The notes: generated by a model not told the origin, from the sequence alone. DNA of 64,000 nt from Epiperipatus broadwayi (GCA_028023455.1 JAQFVV010006221.1:5251011-5315010), one strand, 5' to 3'. Numbered from the stretch's first letter, positions 10,057-21,039 are shown. Translations and numbers: made by a program.

Positions 10057-11916
10057 AGAAAATTTAATTTACGGTGATCAAGAGTTAGTGATGATGATAA
10101 ATGCTACTAGCTAGACTGAGGGAGAGAAAGATCTTTAACATTGTTTAGACAATTGAGAAAAGGACACAGAGGCAAACGTTAGCCAAAATAATTATGAACA
10201 ATTTTAAAGTTTATTAAATTCAATTACAAATAGTCAAACAAAATAAGACAGTCTGACCTAGATTTCTCCAGGAGATTTTATCAGAGAGTGTATGAAAGTA
10301 AGGTAACATTAAACACCCTGGTAGATAAGTTAGTTTTTCACCTAAGAATTAAAAGGGGTTTATGTCTCTGCTAGAAATTTATATAAACATTCTAGTTTTC
10401 CTTTATTTAGAGATTTCAAAAGATAATGCTCTTGCACGGAAGTAGATTAACAACACAGGTGAGCTTTCCTTAGCTTGGAAAAGAAACATCAGGACATAAG
10501 AATGTCAAAGGCTCTAGAAAAGGCCAAGTTCAAAACCCCCATGGCCGACCCTGGCGTGAGAAAAAGAAAAGATTACGGTATTACATAATTTGAAACATAG
10601 GGGAAACAATCTCTACTGACTAAGAAAAACAGAATAATATGCTTAATAAATCCCTAGCCAAAAGATTTACAGTCTGCAGGAAACACAAACCAAGCTTATC
10701 TAAATTAATTATACTGAAACAAGATAGGTGAGTTAAAAGAGAATTACTAATATCTGCACTACCATTCATCAAGGATTAGTAATATAAAAAGAAAAAAAAA
10801 TCAAGCATATAAAACATAAACTTGCAATACACTTGGATAAATAAATTTAAAATATGAAATCTTAATCTAAAATTTCAATACATGTAATAATAAGAAAAAT
10901 ACATAATAAAATAAAATTCATGATATTTAAGTATGTTTAACATATTATAGAGACAGTTTTTTTTGTGATTAAGCTGAGACTTTAATATAGAGATTTAAGC
11001 CCTGGTTATAATATGAAAACATTCATTTACCTTAAGGCATAATGTTCTGTCTGGTTGGTTTCTTCCAGCAGGATAGGCAAAGTTCAAGTCTGCATAGGGT
11101 TCATTTCGACAGTTTTGAGTTCTATTTATTGGATCAGGAATATGAAGGCAATACTTAGGATCAGCTCTGGATTAGGTTTTTACATCATGTTCATGCTGTT
11201 ACAATTATGGCGCTCAAGGCTTCATCTTTGGGTTGATTTAGCACTGCATATTGTTAAGATTTCTCATGGTATGTATTTTTGGCATGGCGAATGGATGGAT
11301 GCTATTAGCACGGCAAATAGTAAATACTCTTAACCATCTGCAGAAATTCAACTTCGGTGATTCACTTTGAGCAATTAGAAAATATGAAAATTAGCATCAC
11401 TCCGAATAAGAAACAATAAGAATCCGAATAGGAAATCAAATAACAAGCCAGTCAAAAACCTGGGGCTATTTATGTGAATTGTTATCTCCCGCCTAATCTT
11501 TCATTAAAAGGATTTGATCAGGGTAAATCTCTTATCTCCTGCTTAAGCTTAATTAAAAAATCTGATTAGGACTCTTATCTTATTCAAAATAAATTAAATA
11601 TAAATAAATAAGAAAATCACTCAGTTTTTAAAAATAGATTCAAATCAACAAAATAAAAAAAAACTTTGCTCGTTTTTTCTTACTGTAATGAAAAAAACAA
11701 GCATTCAAAGAAAATTATTCTAAACTAAAATCTATTGAAAAAGTAAAATCACAGAACTTTAAAATATAAATGAGTATGAGCGTACTCTTAATTAATACAT
11801 AAAAAAAATAATATTCAAAACTTTTAAATAGTTTTCTTTTAAAAACTTTATAAATATTAATGCTAGTTTTAAATTTGCGATGGTTCAATAGTTATATACA
11901 AAAACACTAATGAAAA
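10057..11916. other. Unassigned stretch; GC-richer patch near 11.05-11.33 kb
   Basis: No recognisable domain. A + frame at 11,055-11,333 stays open for 92 codons in sequence that is less AT-rich than its surroundings, and 'GGTTTCTTCCAGCAG' just before it resembles a splice acceptor, but the translation matches nothing I know. The patch at 10,440-10,600 is also less AT-rich, without a frame. Either could be an old repeat. Confidence 0.35.
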
Positions 11917-11950
11917 CACAATTACTTCTCTATAAAGCTGCTTTAATATT
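11917..11950 (+). repeat. Left member of an inverted pair with 14,003-14,036
   Basis: These 34 bases (CACAATTACTTCTC to TTTAATATT) are the reverse complement of 14,003-14,036 with one mismatch. The two could be termini of one element of about 2.1 kb, or two separate copies of one LTR end in opposite orientation. Confidence 0.6.
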
Positions 11951-12202
11951 TCAACCAGTGTAAAATATGTATTTATTTTAAAATTAAATGTATATATGAA
12001 AGTGACTTGTCATAAAATATATTTTTTAAAAGACATTTTAAATTTCTAATATTTTATTTATAGACATCTTAATTAGTTGTCTAATTTGGCTTAAAATGCA
12101 ATTAATTGAAACAAACTAATTAAGCTGATAATGAAAGGAATTTAATTAGCAAAACACCTTAATTTATAAACTAGTATAATCCAGAAAACAAAAGAAACTA
12201 AA

Positions 12203-12330
12203 CAGATAAAAGGGGGGATGTGATATGTTGGACTATTTCCATAATTTTGTGAGTGAATGTTGAATGTATAGAAAATATTAAACTTTATTCAAATTTTCCA
12301 AATACACCTGGTCTCATTTTATGCGGTAGA
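12203..12330 (+). mobile_element. LTR-retrotransposon-like polypurine tract and LTR start
   Basis: 'ACAGATAAAAGGGGGGAT' followed by TGTGATATG resembles a polypurine tract directly before an LTR that begins with TG. The same tract recurs at about 13,598-13,615, followed there by different sequence. The region 12,300-12,330 is an inverted match to 13,158-13,185 ('ACACCTGGTCTC..TTTTATGC'). No pol sequence is visible nearby. The call is weak. Confidence 0.3.
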
Positions 12331-13218
12331 TAGATTCCTCAGAAAACGCACACAAAAGAAATCGGACAAAAATAAACTTGTTTTACCTTAAAAAATGGGG
12401 GATAGGTTCCCATAATTTTCAGAAATTGGTATAAAAGCAAAGCAACAAGGAAAAATTACTTTAAAATTCACATTAAAAAAATAAGGAAATAAAGTATGAC
12501 TAATAAAAAATTTCAAATATATGAAAAAAATTAATATAAGACAAACTTTTTTTTATTAATTATAGTATTTAATTTTACATTTTTTCATACATATTTTAAT
12601 CATTACCGCGAATTTACAATATGCATTCGTTTGTGAACTAGTAAGAAATCAGATTCGTGACGTGTTGTACAACTAACGCCATTTCCAGTCTTGTGCTGTT
12701 TCTATATTAAAAAAATGAGATCGCAATCAAAACAAAAAGATTAGACATTATCATTCAAAAGATTATTTTCAGTTTATAAAATCTTCATTATTATTTATTT
12801 TAAAAATCTAAAAAAATATTTATTTCTGTTGATATCTAACAAAATACATTTTAAAAGTTTAAAATTTTTGAATATTTATTGTGATATTTTTATATGTACA
12901 TATGAATCTATTATTTTTATTTACTCTTTAGTATAAGTTGGTTATTTACATAGAAGCTAAGATTCTAAATACAGCTTATGGCCATATTAACGTAAGCTGC
13001 TAATATAACGTTATATTTTTGAAAGAAAAAAAAAGTATTTCAAGTCAAAATAAGTTATTAATAATTTAAATTTCTTGATATCTAATAAATATAGTGAAAT
13101 ATGAAGGATATTAAGAAGAAACATGAATCACATAACTTCAAAATCACATTAAAATAATCTGCATAAAACGAGACCCAGGTGTACAAATAACTTGTTAGTA
13201 ATAACACACAAATTGACA

Positions 13219-13292
13219 ATACAGGTTAGTAATTACACAATGTTTCGAGTAGTATTATTTTCCACTCTTCTTCAGATGTTGCTGACCTATAT
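13219..13292 (-). ncRNA. Hammerhead ribozyme-like fold, type I, beside tRNA-like head
   Basis: On the minus strand CTGAAGA (13,275-13,269) is followed by one extra A, then stem II GAGTGG (13,67-62 region) pairing with CTACTC (13,252-13,247), loop of nine A/T bases, then GAAAC (13,246-13,242). Stem III is ACA/TGT with loop TTG, and the cleavage position would be after A at 13,234. Outer stem I pairs ATATAGGT (13,292-13,285) with ACCTGTAT (13,226-13,219), eight positions with one G/U. The inner stem I is only two pairs before an internal loop. The extra A and short inner stem lower confidence. It is unrelated in sequence to the 420-bp hammerhead repeats, and lies just downstream of a Pol III-type promoter. 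Confidence 0.55.
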
Positions 13293-13308
13293 ACACAGAC
13301 AATATTCA

Positions 13309-13392
13309 CTTAGAAGTTGAACTCGCACCTTTAGATTCTTGAGTATCGAATTTAGGGCAAACACTCTACCAACTGAACTATTCTGTCAAAGG
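13309..13392 (-). repeat. tRNA-derived SINE head (Pol III A and B boxes)
   Basis: The minus strand reads TAGTTCAGTTGGTAGAGTG (13,380-13,362), an almost canonical tRNA D-arm and A box, and GGTGCGAGTTCAACTTC (13,329-13,313), a B-box-like T-arm. The T stem no longer pairs well, so this is a derived copy and not a working tRNA gene. Transcription from these boxes would run straight into the hammerhead at 13,292-13,219. Confidence 0.65.
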
Positions 13393-13596
13393 CAACATAT
13401 AGTAGAAATTTGATATATTTATATATGAGGGTTGGTTCAAATCGTCCTGAGTTCTTCAATTTTTTTTTTGAGGCTAATTAGTTTTTATATATATATATAT
13501 TTTCCTAAGAGCAAGATTAATTAGAGACTTCCATACTTTGTGTATTGCCACGCTGGGTTGACTTATAGGATTATTTACCATTGTTATATAGATTGC

Positions 13597-14036
13597 CAGA
13601 CAGATAAAAGGGGGGATTTTGGAAAGGACACGAGAGAGAGAGTGCACAGTGCATTCAGTGAATTCTTGGAGAGCATGTATTGCAAAGGAACTGGGAATTG
13701 TGAATCACCCTATATTGAGGAAGGAGCGAATTAAGATGTAGAAACTATACATTTGATTATAGTGTGAGTATTCGTTATTGTATGTACATAGTGTACTTTT
13801 CTAATACAGATTGGTAGGAACCAGAACTGTTTTAATTTGTATACGTCAATCTCTTGTCACGCCCTTAGCTTAGAACCGTTGAGAACTTTATCCAAACTAT
13901 AACTCATTAGTGAATTAAACTACTTTGTGAATTGAACTGTAAACTAGTTTGTGAATTAATATTTGTGCGCAGTATTTGACAAGTCAATACACAGCAACCT
14001 GCAATATTAAAGCAGCTTTATAGAGAAGTAACTGTG
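13597..14036 (+). mobile_element. Possible solo LTR or element end after a second polypurine tract
   Basis: 'ACAGATAAAAGGGGGGAT' at about 13,598 repeats the tract at 12,203. The following roughly 420 bp is less AT-rich, holds no domain, and ends at 14,003-14,036, the right member of the inverted pair described above. Degenerate short repeats of 'TTTGTGAATTRAACT' type occur at 13,905-13,960. The identity is inferred from position only. Confidence 0.3.
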
Positions 14037-14309
14037 TGTGTTTTTTATATTAATATTTTTATTTTTCGTTGAGTTAGTTCATATATTTATTATTTTCATA
14101 TATATATATATATTCTGTAATTGTTATATTAAAATATGTATTTGGTATTCATCCACATTTTTTTTATTAAAAAATGAATATTTCAATTTTTTTAATAGTA
14201 TAATGATGTTAATTACAACATAGATATGATACAGATAGTAATTTATTGAAAAACTATTTTATATGCTCTCTGATAAAAACAGATTCATATCTTTACAAGA
14301 CTATCTTCT

Positions 14310-14394
14310 CTATTGTGAATTGTTCTTCACTCTCTTTTTTAATGTAAATATTTTATCATTGTCATATAATTTTATTTTAAGCTATATTTCACAA
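14310..14394 (+). repeat. 85-bp direct repeat, copy 1
   Basis: It is identical to 16,123-16,207 at 83 of 85 positions. The unit starts CTATTGTGAA and ends TTTCACAA, so its ends are themselves inverted (TTGTGAA/TTCACAA). Sequence outside the 85 bp does not match between copies. Confidence 0.85.
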
Positions 14395-15039
14395 ACAGAA
14401 TTATGTTTCGTCTCGTAATAAAGTTTCTAACTTTAAACTTTTACTCGACCCAACTGTCATGTCAAGCAAGAAGCAAACATAGACTCACTAATTAAGTCTA
14501 TATTCCTGCTCGAACACGGAGATTACAAATGTAATATTCCAGTATTATTATTTCCCGATCAGATGCCCTTGGCTGCTGGACACTCATTCATAAGAATGAT
14601 TTAATTAAAACAATCCGGCGCTTGAAATATTTATAAAATTTACGAGATTTAATGTTACTGTACTAGATTGACACATGTACCTTTTACTAGAATTAATGTC
14701 TACTTAATATTTGATAAGCCTTACAGGTATATCATTCTAATTAGTATGGTGGAGAAGGAAAGATGAGACATAAGAGCTACTCATAAATACTGTTTAATAC
14801 AATACACATAAACAAATATAATATTTAAACATAAAATAAGAAATCATTAAAATATTACAGATTATATTTAATTTAACCCTTCACCCTGAATGATAATTGT
14901 TCTTAATTTAGATGTAGATATTTTATAGCTTAGAGTCTCTTTCTCCACGTATTTACATTTTTTGCAATTGCATTATAATGTCTTTTGGCCATTTTAAGAA
15001 AGTGCGTGCACGCGTGATATATTTAAAGTTTAATTACCT

Positions 15040-15491
15040 AGGTTTTCTGGACTTTGACGACTAAATGATTAACCATCATGGGGATTACTCCACTTCTTTT
15101 GGAGAGATGGTAGTTCTTGGGATCCGACTCGGATTCCTTCATGCAGCTTACTTTTATCGTATTATTTGCGGCTTCAATGACAGGAGAGGTGAACCATCAG
15201 GCAGGCGCTATCTCTGCTGATACTTCATTGGGGAGATGACATTACACCCGAGGCAGGCGTGGATCAACTGGCGTCCGTTTGTAGCCCCTTACCCCTGCAT
15301 TCTCTATGCTTCAAATTCTTGGTCCGTTTGGTTCATATATAAAGAGAAACAGCTCTCAAACTAAACTGTGTCTCGGCTCAGCAGACTCTCAAGAAGAACT
15401 AAACATGGCTCCTTTCCTTCACAACTTCTTACTGTCTTGTCCCAGAATCCTTTTCTTATCTTCTTTGATTGTTTCATTGGAATGTCATTAA
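15040..15491 (+). promoter_or_regulatory. GC-richer promoter-like island with TATA box and short ORF
   Basis: This segment is clearly less AT-rich than its surroundings and has about ten CpG sites. TATATAAAG lies at 15,336-15,344, and an ATG in 'AAACATGGC' at 15,405 opens a 28-codon hydrophobic frame that ends at 15,491. That layout could be the U3/R part of an LTR or a genuine Pol II promoter with a first exon. I saw no splice donor or primer-binding site that decides between them. Confidence 0.35.
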
Positions 15492-16122
15492 ATACATTTC
15501 ACATCTTTATTTTACTTTCATAAAATACATAAATTTTCTTCTTATTTTTTATTTCTTTTTTTTTTTTATTTACTTCCATAATATTTCCATTTCTCTTTAA
15601 TAAAATAATTTTCTTATTTACACTCTTTCTTTCCTTCACATAACCATACATATATTTCATGCGTTCACATGTGTAGTTTGAAGAGACGATCTTTATCTTT
15701 TTTATAAATCTATTTATTTTATTTATAACTACGATCGAATTTTATGATTGCTAATTCTACAATCATTAACCCCCTTTTTATTTACTTTTCTCTTTAAGAC
15801 TTGATCATAACTTCGATGATCCTATTTTAATATTCCCTTAACTTTACTATTCTTAAATTTTTAAAACAAGTTGACTTTGGAAGGTGAAAGATAAGAATCT
15901 TGTTCACTTACCTTCCTTTACTTTCTTTAATTACTATAATTGATTCTGTTTTTAATTGCATTCCTCAACTACCATTTTGATTTTTTTTTTTTAATTAACA
16001 CTATCTTCAAATAAATTTCTTTCCTATGTTTATTATTCAATTTTTATGTATTAATTTACATATAAAACTCACATTTAATATTATGCGATATACATATGAA
16101 ATGTACACGTGTGATCATCACA

Positions 16123-16207
16123 CTATTGTGAATTGTTCTTCACTCTCTTTTTTAATGTAAATATTTTATCATTGTCGTATAATTTTATTTTAAACTATAT
16201 TTCACAA
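16123..16207 (+). repeat. 85-bp direct repeat, copy 2
   Basis: This is the partner of 14,310-14,394, 1,813 bp downstream in the same orientation with two mismatches. The low divergence, against heavily decayed surroundings, suggests a young duplication or a small mobile unit. Confidence 0.85.
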
Positions 16208-18526
16208 TTTCATGTTAAAATTTCTTTCATAATGTTAAAAACTTGTTATGTTAAATAACAGAGATATTTTATCTCACATTCAATACATCATTTCATTAAT
16301 TGTAATTTTATCTTAACAATCTTTCCACATTTACCTGTATCCTCTTGACAAAATCTTATAAGAATTTTTTCCTATTTTTTTCTTAATTCTACTCTCATTA
16401 GCTCATAAAACAAACTTTTTTTTATTATCTCCTTGCCATTGTAGTTCTGCTTTTACTTTCTTTTTTTATTTCTGCCTATGTAACTATTTACTTCTTTTAA
16501 AAGTTTACAATCTAATTCATCCTTTTATTTCCTTTTTTAAATTTTTTTTATAGTCTTAATAGTAGTATAATTTTTTTTAGTTCTATATAAATGTTTATTT
16601 ATAATCATATTATATGATGGTCTTGTCTTAATTTGTCAATTTTTTACTACTCTGTGATAAAATAATTAAAGATTATTATATAATTTACTATCTATTAGTT
16701 ACCATTGAAACTGTGTTTATTTTATTTATATAATTTTAATTATTTTAGGAATTTCTACAGTAGTTTTGTATCAATACAATTTTAAGAATCCGTACAATTT
16801 AAAACACAAAATTTAAATTATCTATTTTTAGGTCTGATGAAAGAAGATAATCCTTATCAGCGTTTTGATACTTAAGTGATTTTACATGATAGTAATACGT
16901 CCAAAGAAGCAGCGGTAATTTGTGATCTGGCTTATGAATTGTGTCCAGAAGATGTTATATAGTTTGTATTTCTTCCTTCTGTAAAAACTACTTATAATTA
17001 CTTTGTAATAAAAATTTAAAAAGAGTGAAAGAAAAAAAAATAATAACAAGGGGGAATAGTTTTTAAAAAATGTGATTTTTTTTGTTTTTGTTATACGTAA
17101 AACTATGCATTCACATGATGTCCATTTGTTGTTTTATCTTTTAAAAAAAAATTTTTTTTTTTGTCTAAATATTTTAACTTTGTAATTATGGCATTACATC
17201 ACGGTTGTGAATATTCTGAAGTTTACTTTTTTCCATAGATGCTTCCAGAGGTTTATCTTTAAATATTTTTTATTATTATTTATAATTATATTATATTAGT
17301 TTGTTTTTAAATACATAAATAAAAACTGGCAGTAAAATATTTGTCACCACATGTGCCGTTAAATTAATTTTACATGAAGTTAGATATTTCCGCAAAATTA
17401 ATAATAAAATGATTTTTCTCTTGCAAAATTAACTTTAAAGTATATTATGTAGAAATTTGTTCAATGATTCTTAATTTGATTTTTTTTTTAAAAAATTTTC
17501 ATTATTATTAAATATGTTTATACATTTTTCACAAAAATTTCAGGATATATACAATATATCTATATAAATGAGAAATTATTTTTCAAAATGAAATATTCAG
17601 AATTTCTATATTTAATAGTTTTGCATTGAGTATATATTTTGTATAAGTATTGCATATGTTTACATATACGTACACATGTATACACATATATGTTCATATT
17701 TATAGATGTGTGATGTATATGTGAACTCATGTAAAATATATACACTCTGCGTGTGTGTGTATGTTAATGTATAATCACACACATTTGTATCTATATAATT
17801 ATTACTATATATACGTGTGAATGAATCTTTACCGAAAGCGTTTAATGTTAATATGAATAAATTATGTCTAAATACATAATACACATATGAATATGTAATT
17901 ATCTTAATGTTGTTATTTTTTAAAAGAAAAAAAATATTGGTTAATTTTTCATGTTAATATTTAAGTATAAGAATTTTTAAATTTCATTTTGTAGCTGATT
18001 CTTTTATGTTTACTCAGCTACATTTGAGGTGGCAGTAAAAAAAAAAAAAACAAATATTGATATTCAAAAAATTGGTTCTGTATTTTTTGGAGATCTCATT
18101 AAAGTATGCAAGAATCTTGGTATTACTATGTAACATATCTTGTGTAAATTGAGATAATCTATGCAGCAAATTTAATTGTAAATAAAGGTATTGGAATTTT
18201 ATTAGGTGTTTGCATTCCTTTTTTTTTTTTTGTAATTCTTAAGTTAGTTTTAAAAGATAAATTAATTTTTATATCTACTTATTATAATCACTGTAGAAAA
18301 GAAATTTCTTAGTTGTAATTTTAAAAAAAGCAACAAGTTGTATGTTTCTATAATTTTGTAACATTTGTTTTTATCATAAATTTTTTAATGAAATATGATT
18401 GACTGCAATGATGACTCTACAAAAGGTTAAAGTAAATAATTTTAAATGAAATAGCAATCATGTGTGACAATCAGACAGATTTAAGGTAGGTGAAGTTCTA
18501 AGCTGAAAAATGATTTGAGGCCTCTC
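16208..18526. other. AT-rich stretch with TG/TA simple-sequence region
   Basis: No gene seen. 17,640-17,890 is rich in alternating TA, TG and CA (for example GTGTGTGTGT near 17,750), which gives spurious - strand ORFs of low complexity. Poly-T runs are common elsewhere. Confidence 0.6.
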
Positions 18527-18537
18527 TTAGAACTAAG
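18527..18537 (+). repeat. Target-site duplication, left copy (TTAGAACTAAG)
   Basis: An 11-bp exact match to 19,248-19,258, immediately outside the hammerhead tandem repeat. Confidence 0.75.
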
Positions 18538-18606
18538 AGTTTCTTCTTAAATATACGTTTGAAATAAGTGCTGGTTTTTTGAGTTGATATTTTAGGTCTA
18601 GTGTCC

Positions 18607-18673
18607 GAATATTCTAGCTCTCCACTGACATGGGCCATAAGCTCGAAACCATGGTCTGCAGATATAAGTGTTC
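18607..18673 (+). ncRNA. Hammerhead ribozyme-like fold, unit 1 of locus B
   Basis: Outer stem I pairs GAATATTC (18,607-18,614) with AGTGTTC (to 18,673). The core reads CTGACAT (18,625-18,631), two changes from CUGANGA (G8 to A, A9 to T). Stem II GGGC/GCTC has loop CATAA, then GAAA at 18,645-18,648. Stem III ACC-AT-GGT is followed by C at 18,656, the expected cleavage position. Core changes should abolish cleavage in this unit. Confidence 0.65.
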
Positions 18674-19023
18674 TGGATAGAGATTTTAAATATTTCTCAT
18701 AACCGCACTTGTTATATACGAGCTTGTTTGAGCTATTGGTACGCTCTCTATGTGCATTTTTGTAACTACAAGCTCATTAAAAGTAATGCCACGTTATATA
18801 TGACTAACTTTTTTAATTATTATAATTTTACCTTTAAGGCTTTGGCTATGCTGAGGCTATTAGAATATGGTAGATCTGAATTTATTTCAGTCCCATATAG
18901 CTATTTAAGTTAGATAGCTGGATTTAAAGACATTTTCATGTCCGAAAAATTCAGAGTTTCTTCTTAAATATACGTTTGAAATAAGTGCTGGTTTTTTGAG
19001 TTGATATTTTAGGTCTAGTGTCC

Positions 19024-19092
19024 GAATATTCTAGCTCTCCACTGACGTGGGCCATAAGCTCGAAACCATGGTCTGAAGATAAGAGAGTGTTC
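19024..19092 (+). ncRNA. Hammerhead ribozyme-like fold, unit 2 of locus B
   Basis: This is the best preserved member. Outer stem I pairs GAATATTC (19,024-19,031) with GAGTGTTC (19,085-19,092) at all eight positions, two of them G/U. The internal loop is TAGC against TAAGA. Inner stem I pairs TCTCCA with TGAAGA, one C/A mismatch. The core is CTGACGT (19,042-19,048), a single change from consensus (A9 to T). Stem II is GGGC/GCTC with loop CATAA; GAAA follows at 19,062-19,065; stem III is ACC/GGT; and cleavage would be after C at 19,073. ACCATGGT is self-complementary, as in hammerheads that work as dimers across tandem RNA. The A9 change argues against present activity. Confidence 0.7.
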
Positions 19093-19247
19093 TGGATAGA
19101 GATTTTAAATATTTCTCATAACCGCACTTGTTAAATACGAGCTTGTTTGAGCTATTGGTACGCTCTCTATGTGCATTTTTGTAACTACAAGCTCATTAAA
19201 AGTAATGTCACGTTATATATGACTTATTTTTTTAATTATTTTAATTA

Positions 19248-19258
19248 TTAGAACTAAG
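19248..19258 (+). repeat. Target-site duplication, right copy (TTAGAACTAAG)
   Basis: An exact match to 18,527-18,537, at the right edge of the hammerhead repeat. Confidence 0.75.
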
Positions 19259-19731
19259 TGTATACATGAGAAATGTAAATAAAATTCTATTAACTTGATA
19301 AAGAGGGATTATTTATTACTGAATATAATTAGCTAGTTACAATAATTTAAAAATACATTTTTTTTAATAATAAATAATATATTTAATTAACTATTATTAC
19401 ATTTTCAAAAATATGCAACAATCATTTTCTTGGTTTTTATTAGAAAATAGGACTTGTCAGCTAGATATAAGTTCATATGTAAAATGTTCAAAAAAGTGAG
19501 TTCATTTTGAAGCATAGTAGAACAAAAGTTATTCTTTTGAATCCACTGAATGATCTTTTTTCTGAACAGTTATTATTAAATTCTAAAAAATACACAAAAT
19601 CATGTTGACATTTGAAAAAAGTGATTGTAGTTTTAGGTTCAAGTACTATGTTATTTAATTTAAACAGCAGGGATTTACACCCTAAGCACATACACTGTAG
19701 TGTTGTTATAATAGATCAACAATGTCTTGTT

Positions 19732-19973
19732 GAGTACTGAGGATACTCTCAAACCAAAGCACAAGATAGACTTTTGAAAATATAAGAGCGGCCATCTTAT
19801 CTGTTGAACCTAAATTGAGTTATATAAGCCAATCTAAAGCATCTTAGTTTGAGAGTACTGAGGATAATCTCAAACCAAAGCACAAGATAGACTTTTGAAA
19901 AGATAAGAGCGGCCATCTTATCTGTTGAACCTAAATTGAGTTATATAAGCCAATCTAAAGCGTCTTAGTTTGA
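19732..19973 (+). repeat. Tandem duplication, two 121-bp units
   Basis: GAGTACTGAGGATA begins at 19,732 and again at 19,853. The two units differ at only a handful of positions. Within a unit, 'AAGATAGAC..GATAAGAGC' and 'TCTTATCTGTTG' could fold on themselves. No ORF. It may be a short satellite seed or a recent local duplication. Confidence 0.85.
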
Positions 19974-21035
19974 GAGCATGATGTTTTTTAATTCACTTTG
20001 CATCCATTAATTTCTTGTCTATATATTAACATTCGTGAAATTTAAATTATCTATGATCTCTGCATTAGTTAATAAAATTGAATTTTACATATGTTATTTT
20101 AAGTCTTGAAAATTTGTTCTTTTAAATTCTTTTTAGCATATTAATGAAAGTATATATTTTTCTTCACCTAAAGTTATGAGTACATTTTAAAAATTCTTTT
20201 CATTTAAATTATTTCATTTTTCTAATATCACTTTCAGTTTAATTTTAAAGCTTAAAATAAATGAAATATTGTTATAAATTTCAGCTCTTTGTTGTAAATT
20301 ATTTTATACAATCCATAATTGTAAGGGCTACATCATTTGTGAGGATTTTTCTGATTTTTTTTTTTTTTTTAGTATTCTTGTAATTACATTTTCTGAAATA
20401 TATCAAAAATACTTTTAGTTCCTTCAGTAAAATTTGATAAATATCTATATAAATTTAAATTAAGCATACAGTTATATATTAGGATCTTGTAGTAATTTAT
20501 TAACTTTATGGAATTGTTCTGTTGTATAATTTCAAAGAATATATGTAAGCAGAAATTCAAATTCTTCATCTTATTTTGATATTAAAGACTTCTGTTTTGG
20601 TTTAAATTTGGTTTTGTATATCTATCAAAATATCTTAAATTAAATTATAGTAATTTAGAATGGTTTGATTATCTGAAAATGTACTTTTTGTTTGGAATCA
20701 GATGAATAAGTACTTTGATGTCTCAAATTTTGATTTTAAAATGATTTATTTATGGAAGACAAATACATATTGAAGCAAACATGTTGTTCAAGCATATATT
20801 TTGAAGATTCCCCCCTCCCCCACCTAAAGTTGTATAAATTAAAATCAAACTGACATCATATCAAATAATGGAAATTGAAAAATAAAGATAAAAAGATAAT
20901 TGTGATTTTAGAAAAAAATCAGCTTCTCAACAATGATGTCATAAAAGCCAAAATATTTAACTTTAAAAAGAAAAATCAATATTTTAAATCACAATTAAAA
21001 TAAACAAAGTATAAATCCTTGCCATTAAAACTCTT
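19974..21035. other. AT-rich stretch without recognisable genes
   Basis: Poly-T runs and a C-rich patch at 20,812-20,823. No supported feature. Confidence 0.5.
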
Positions 21036-21039
21036 AGCG

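Larger units (their letters stand above)
18538..19247 (+). mobile_element. Hammerhead tandem repeat, locus B (retrozyme-like, about 1.7 units)
   Basis: Two nearly identical direct copies of about 280 bp (18,538-18,815 and 18,955-19,247) flank a centre of about 140 bp, giving a unit length of 417-419 bp. The whole block is bounded by TTAGAACTAAG at 18,527-18,537 and again at 19,248-19,258, an 11-bp target-site duplication. Each unit holds one hammerhead. No ORF of note is present. The structure fits animal retrozymes (tandem, non-coding, hammerhead-bearing, retro-inserted), a class established in metazoans; equally it could be read as direct terminal repeats around a short centre. Locus A at 4.3 kb is a more diverged relative. 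Confidence 0.75.

Noticed and set aside
13362-13380. Functional tRNA gene on the minus strand
   Set aside because: The T stem does not pair and the acceptor stem cannot be closed at the right distance; it is a SINE head.
14038-14223. Hydrophobic ORF of 61 codons
   Set aside because: It runs through a TA microsatellite and poly-T and has no credible composition.
17560-17884. Minus-strand ORFs rich in Tyr, His and Thr
   Set aside because: They lie in TG/TA simple sequence and have no domain.
19855-19880. CTGAGGATAATCTCAAACC in the 121-bp repeat as a hammerhead
   Set aside because: GAAAC is replaced by CAAAC and no stem II fits in the six intervening bases.
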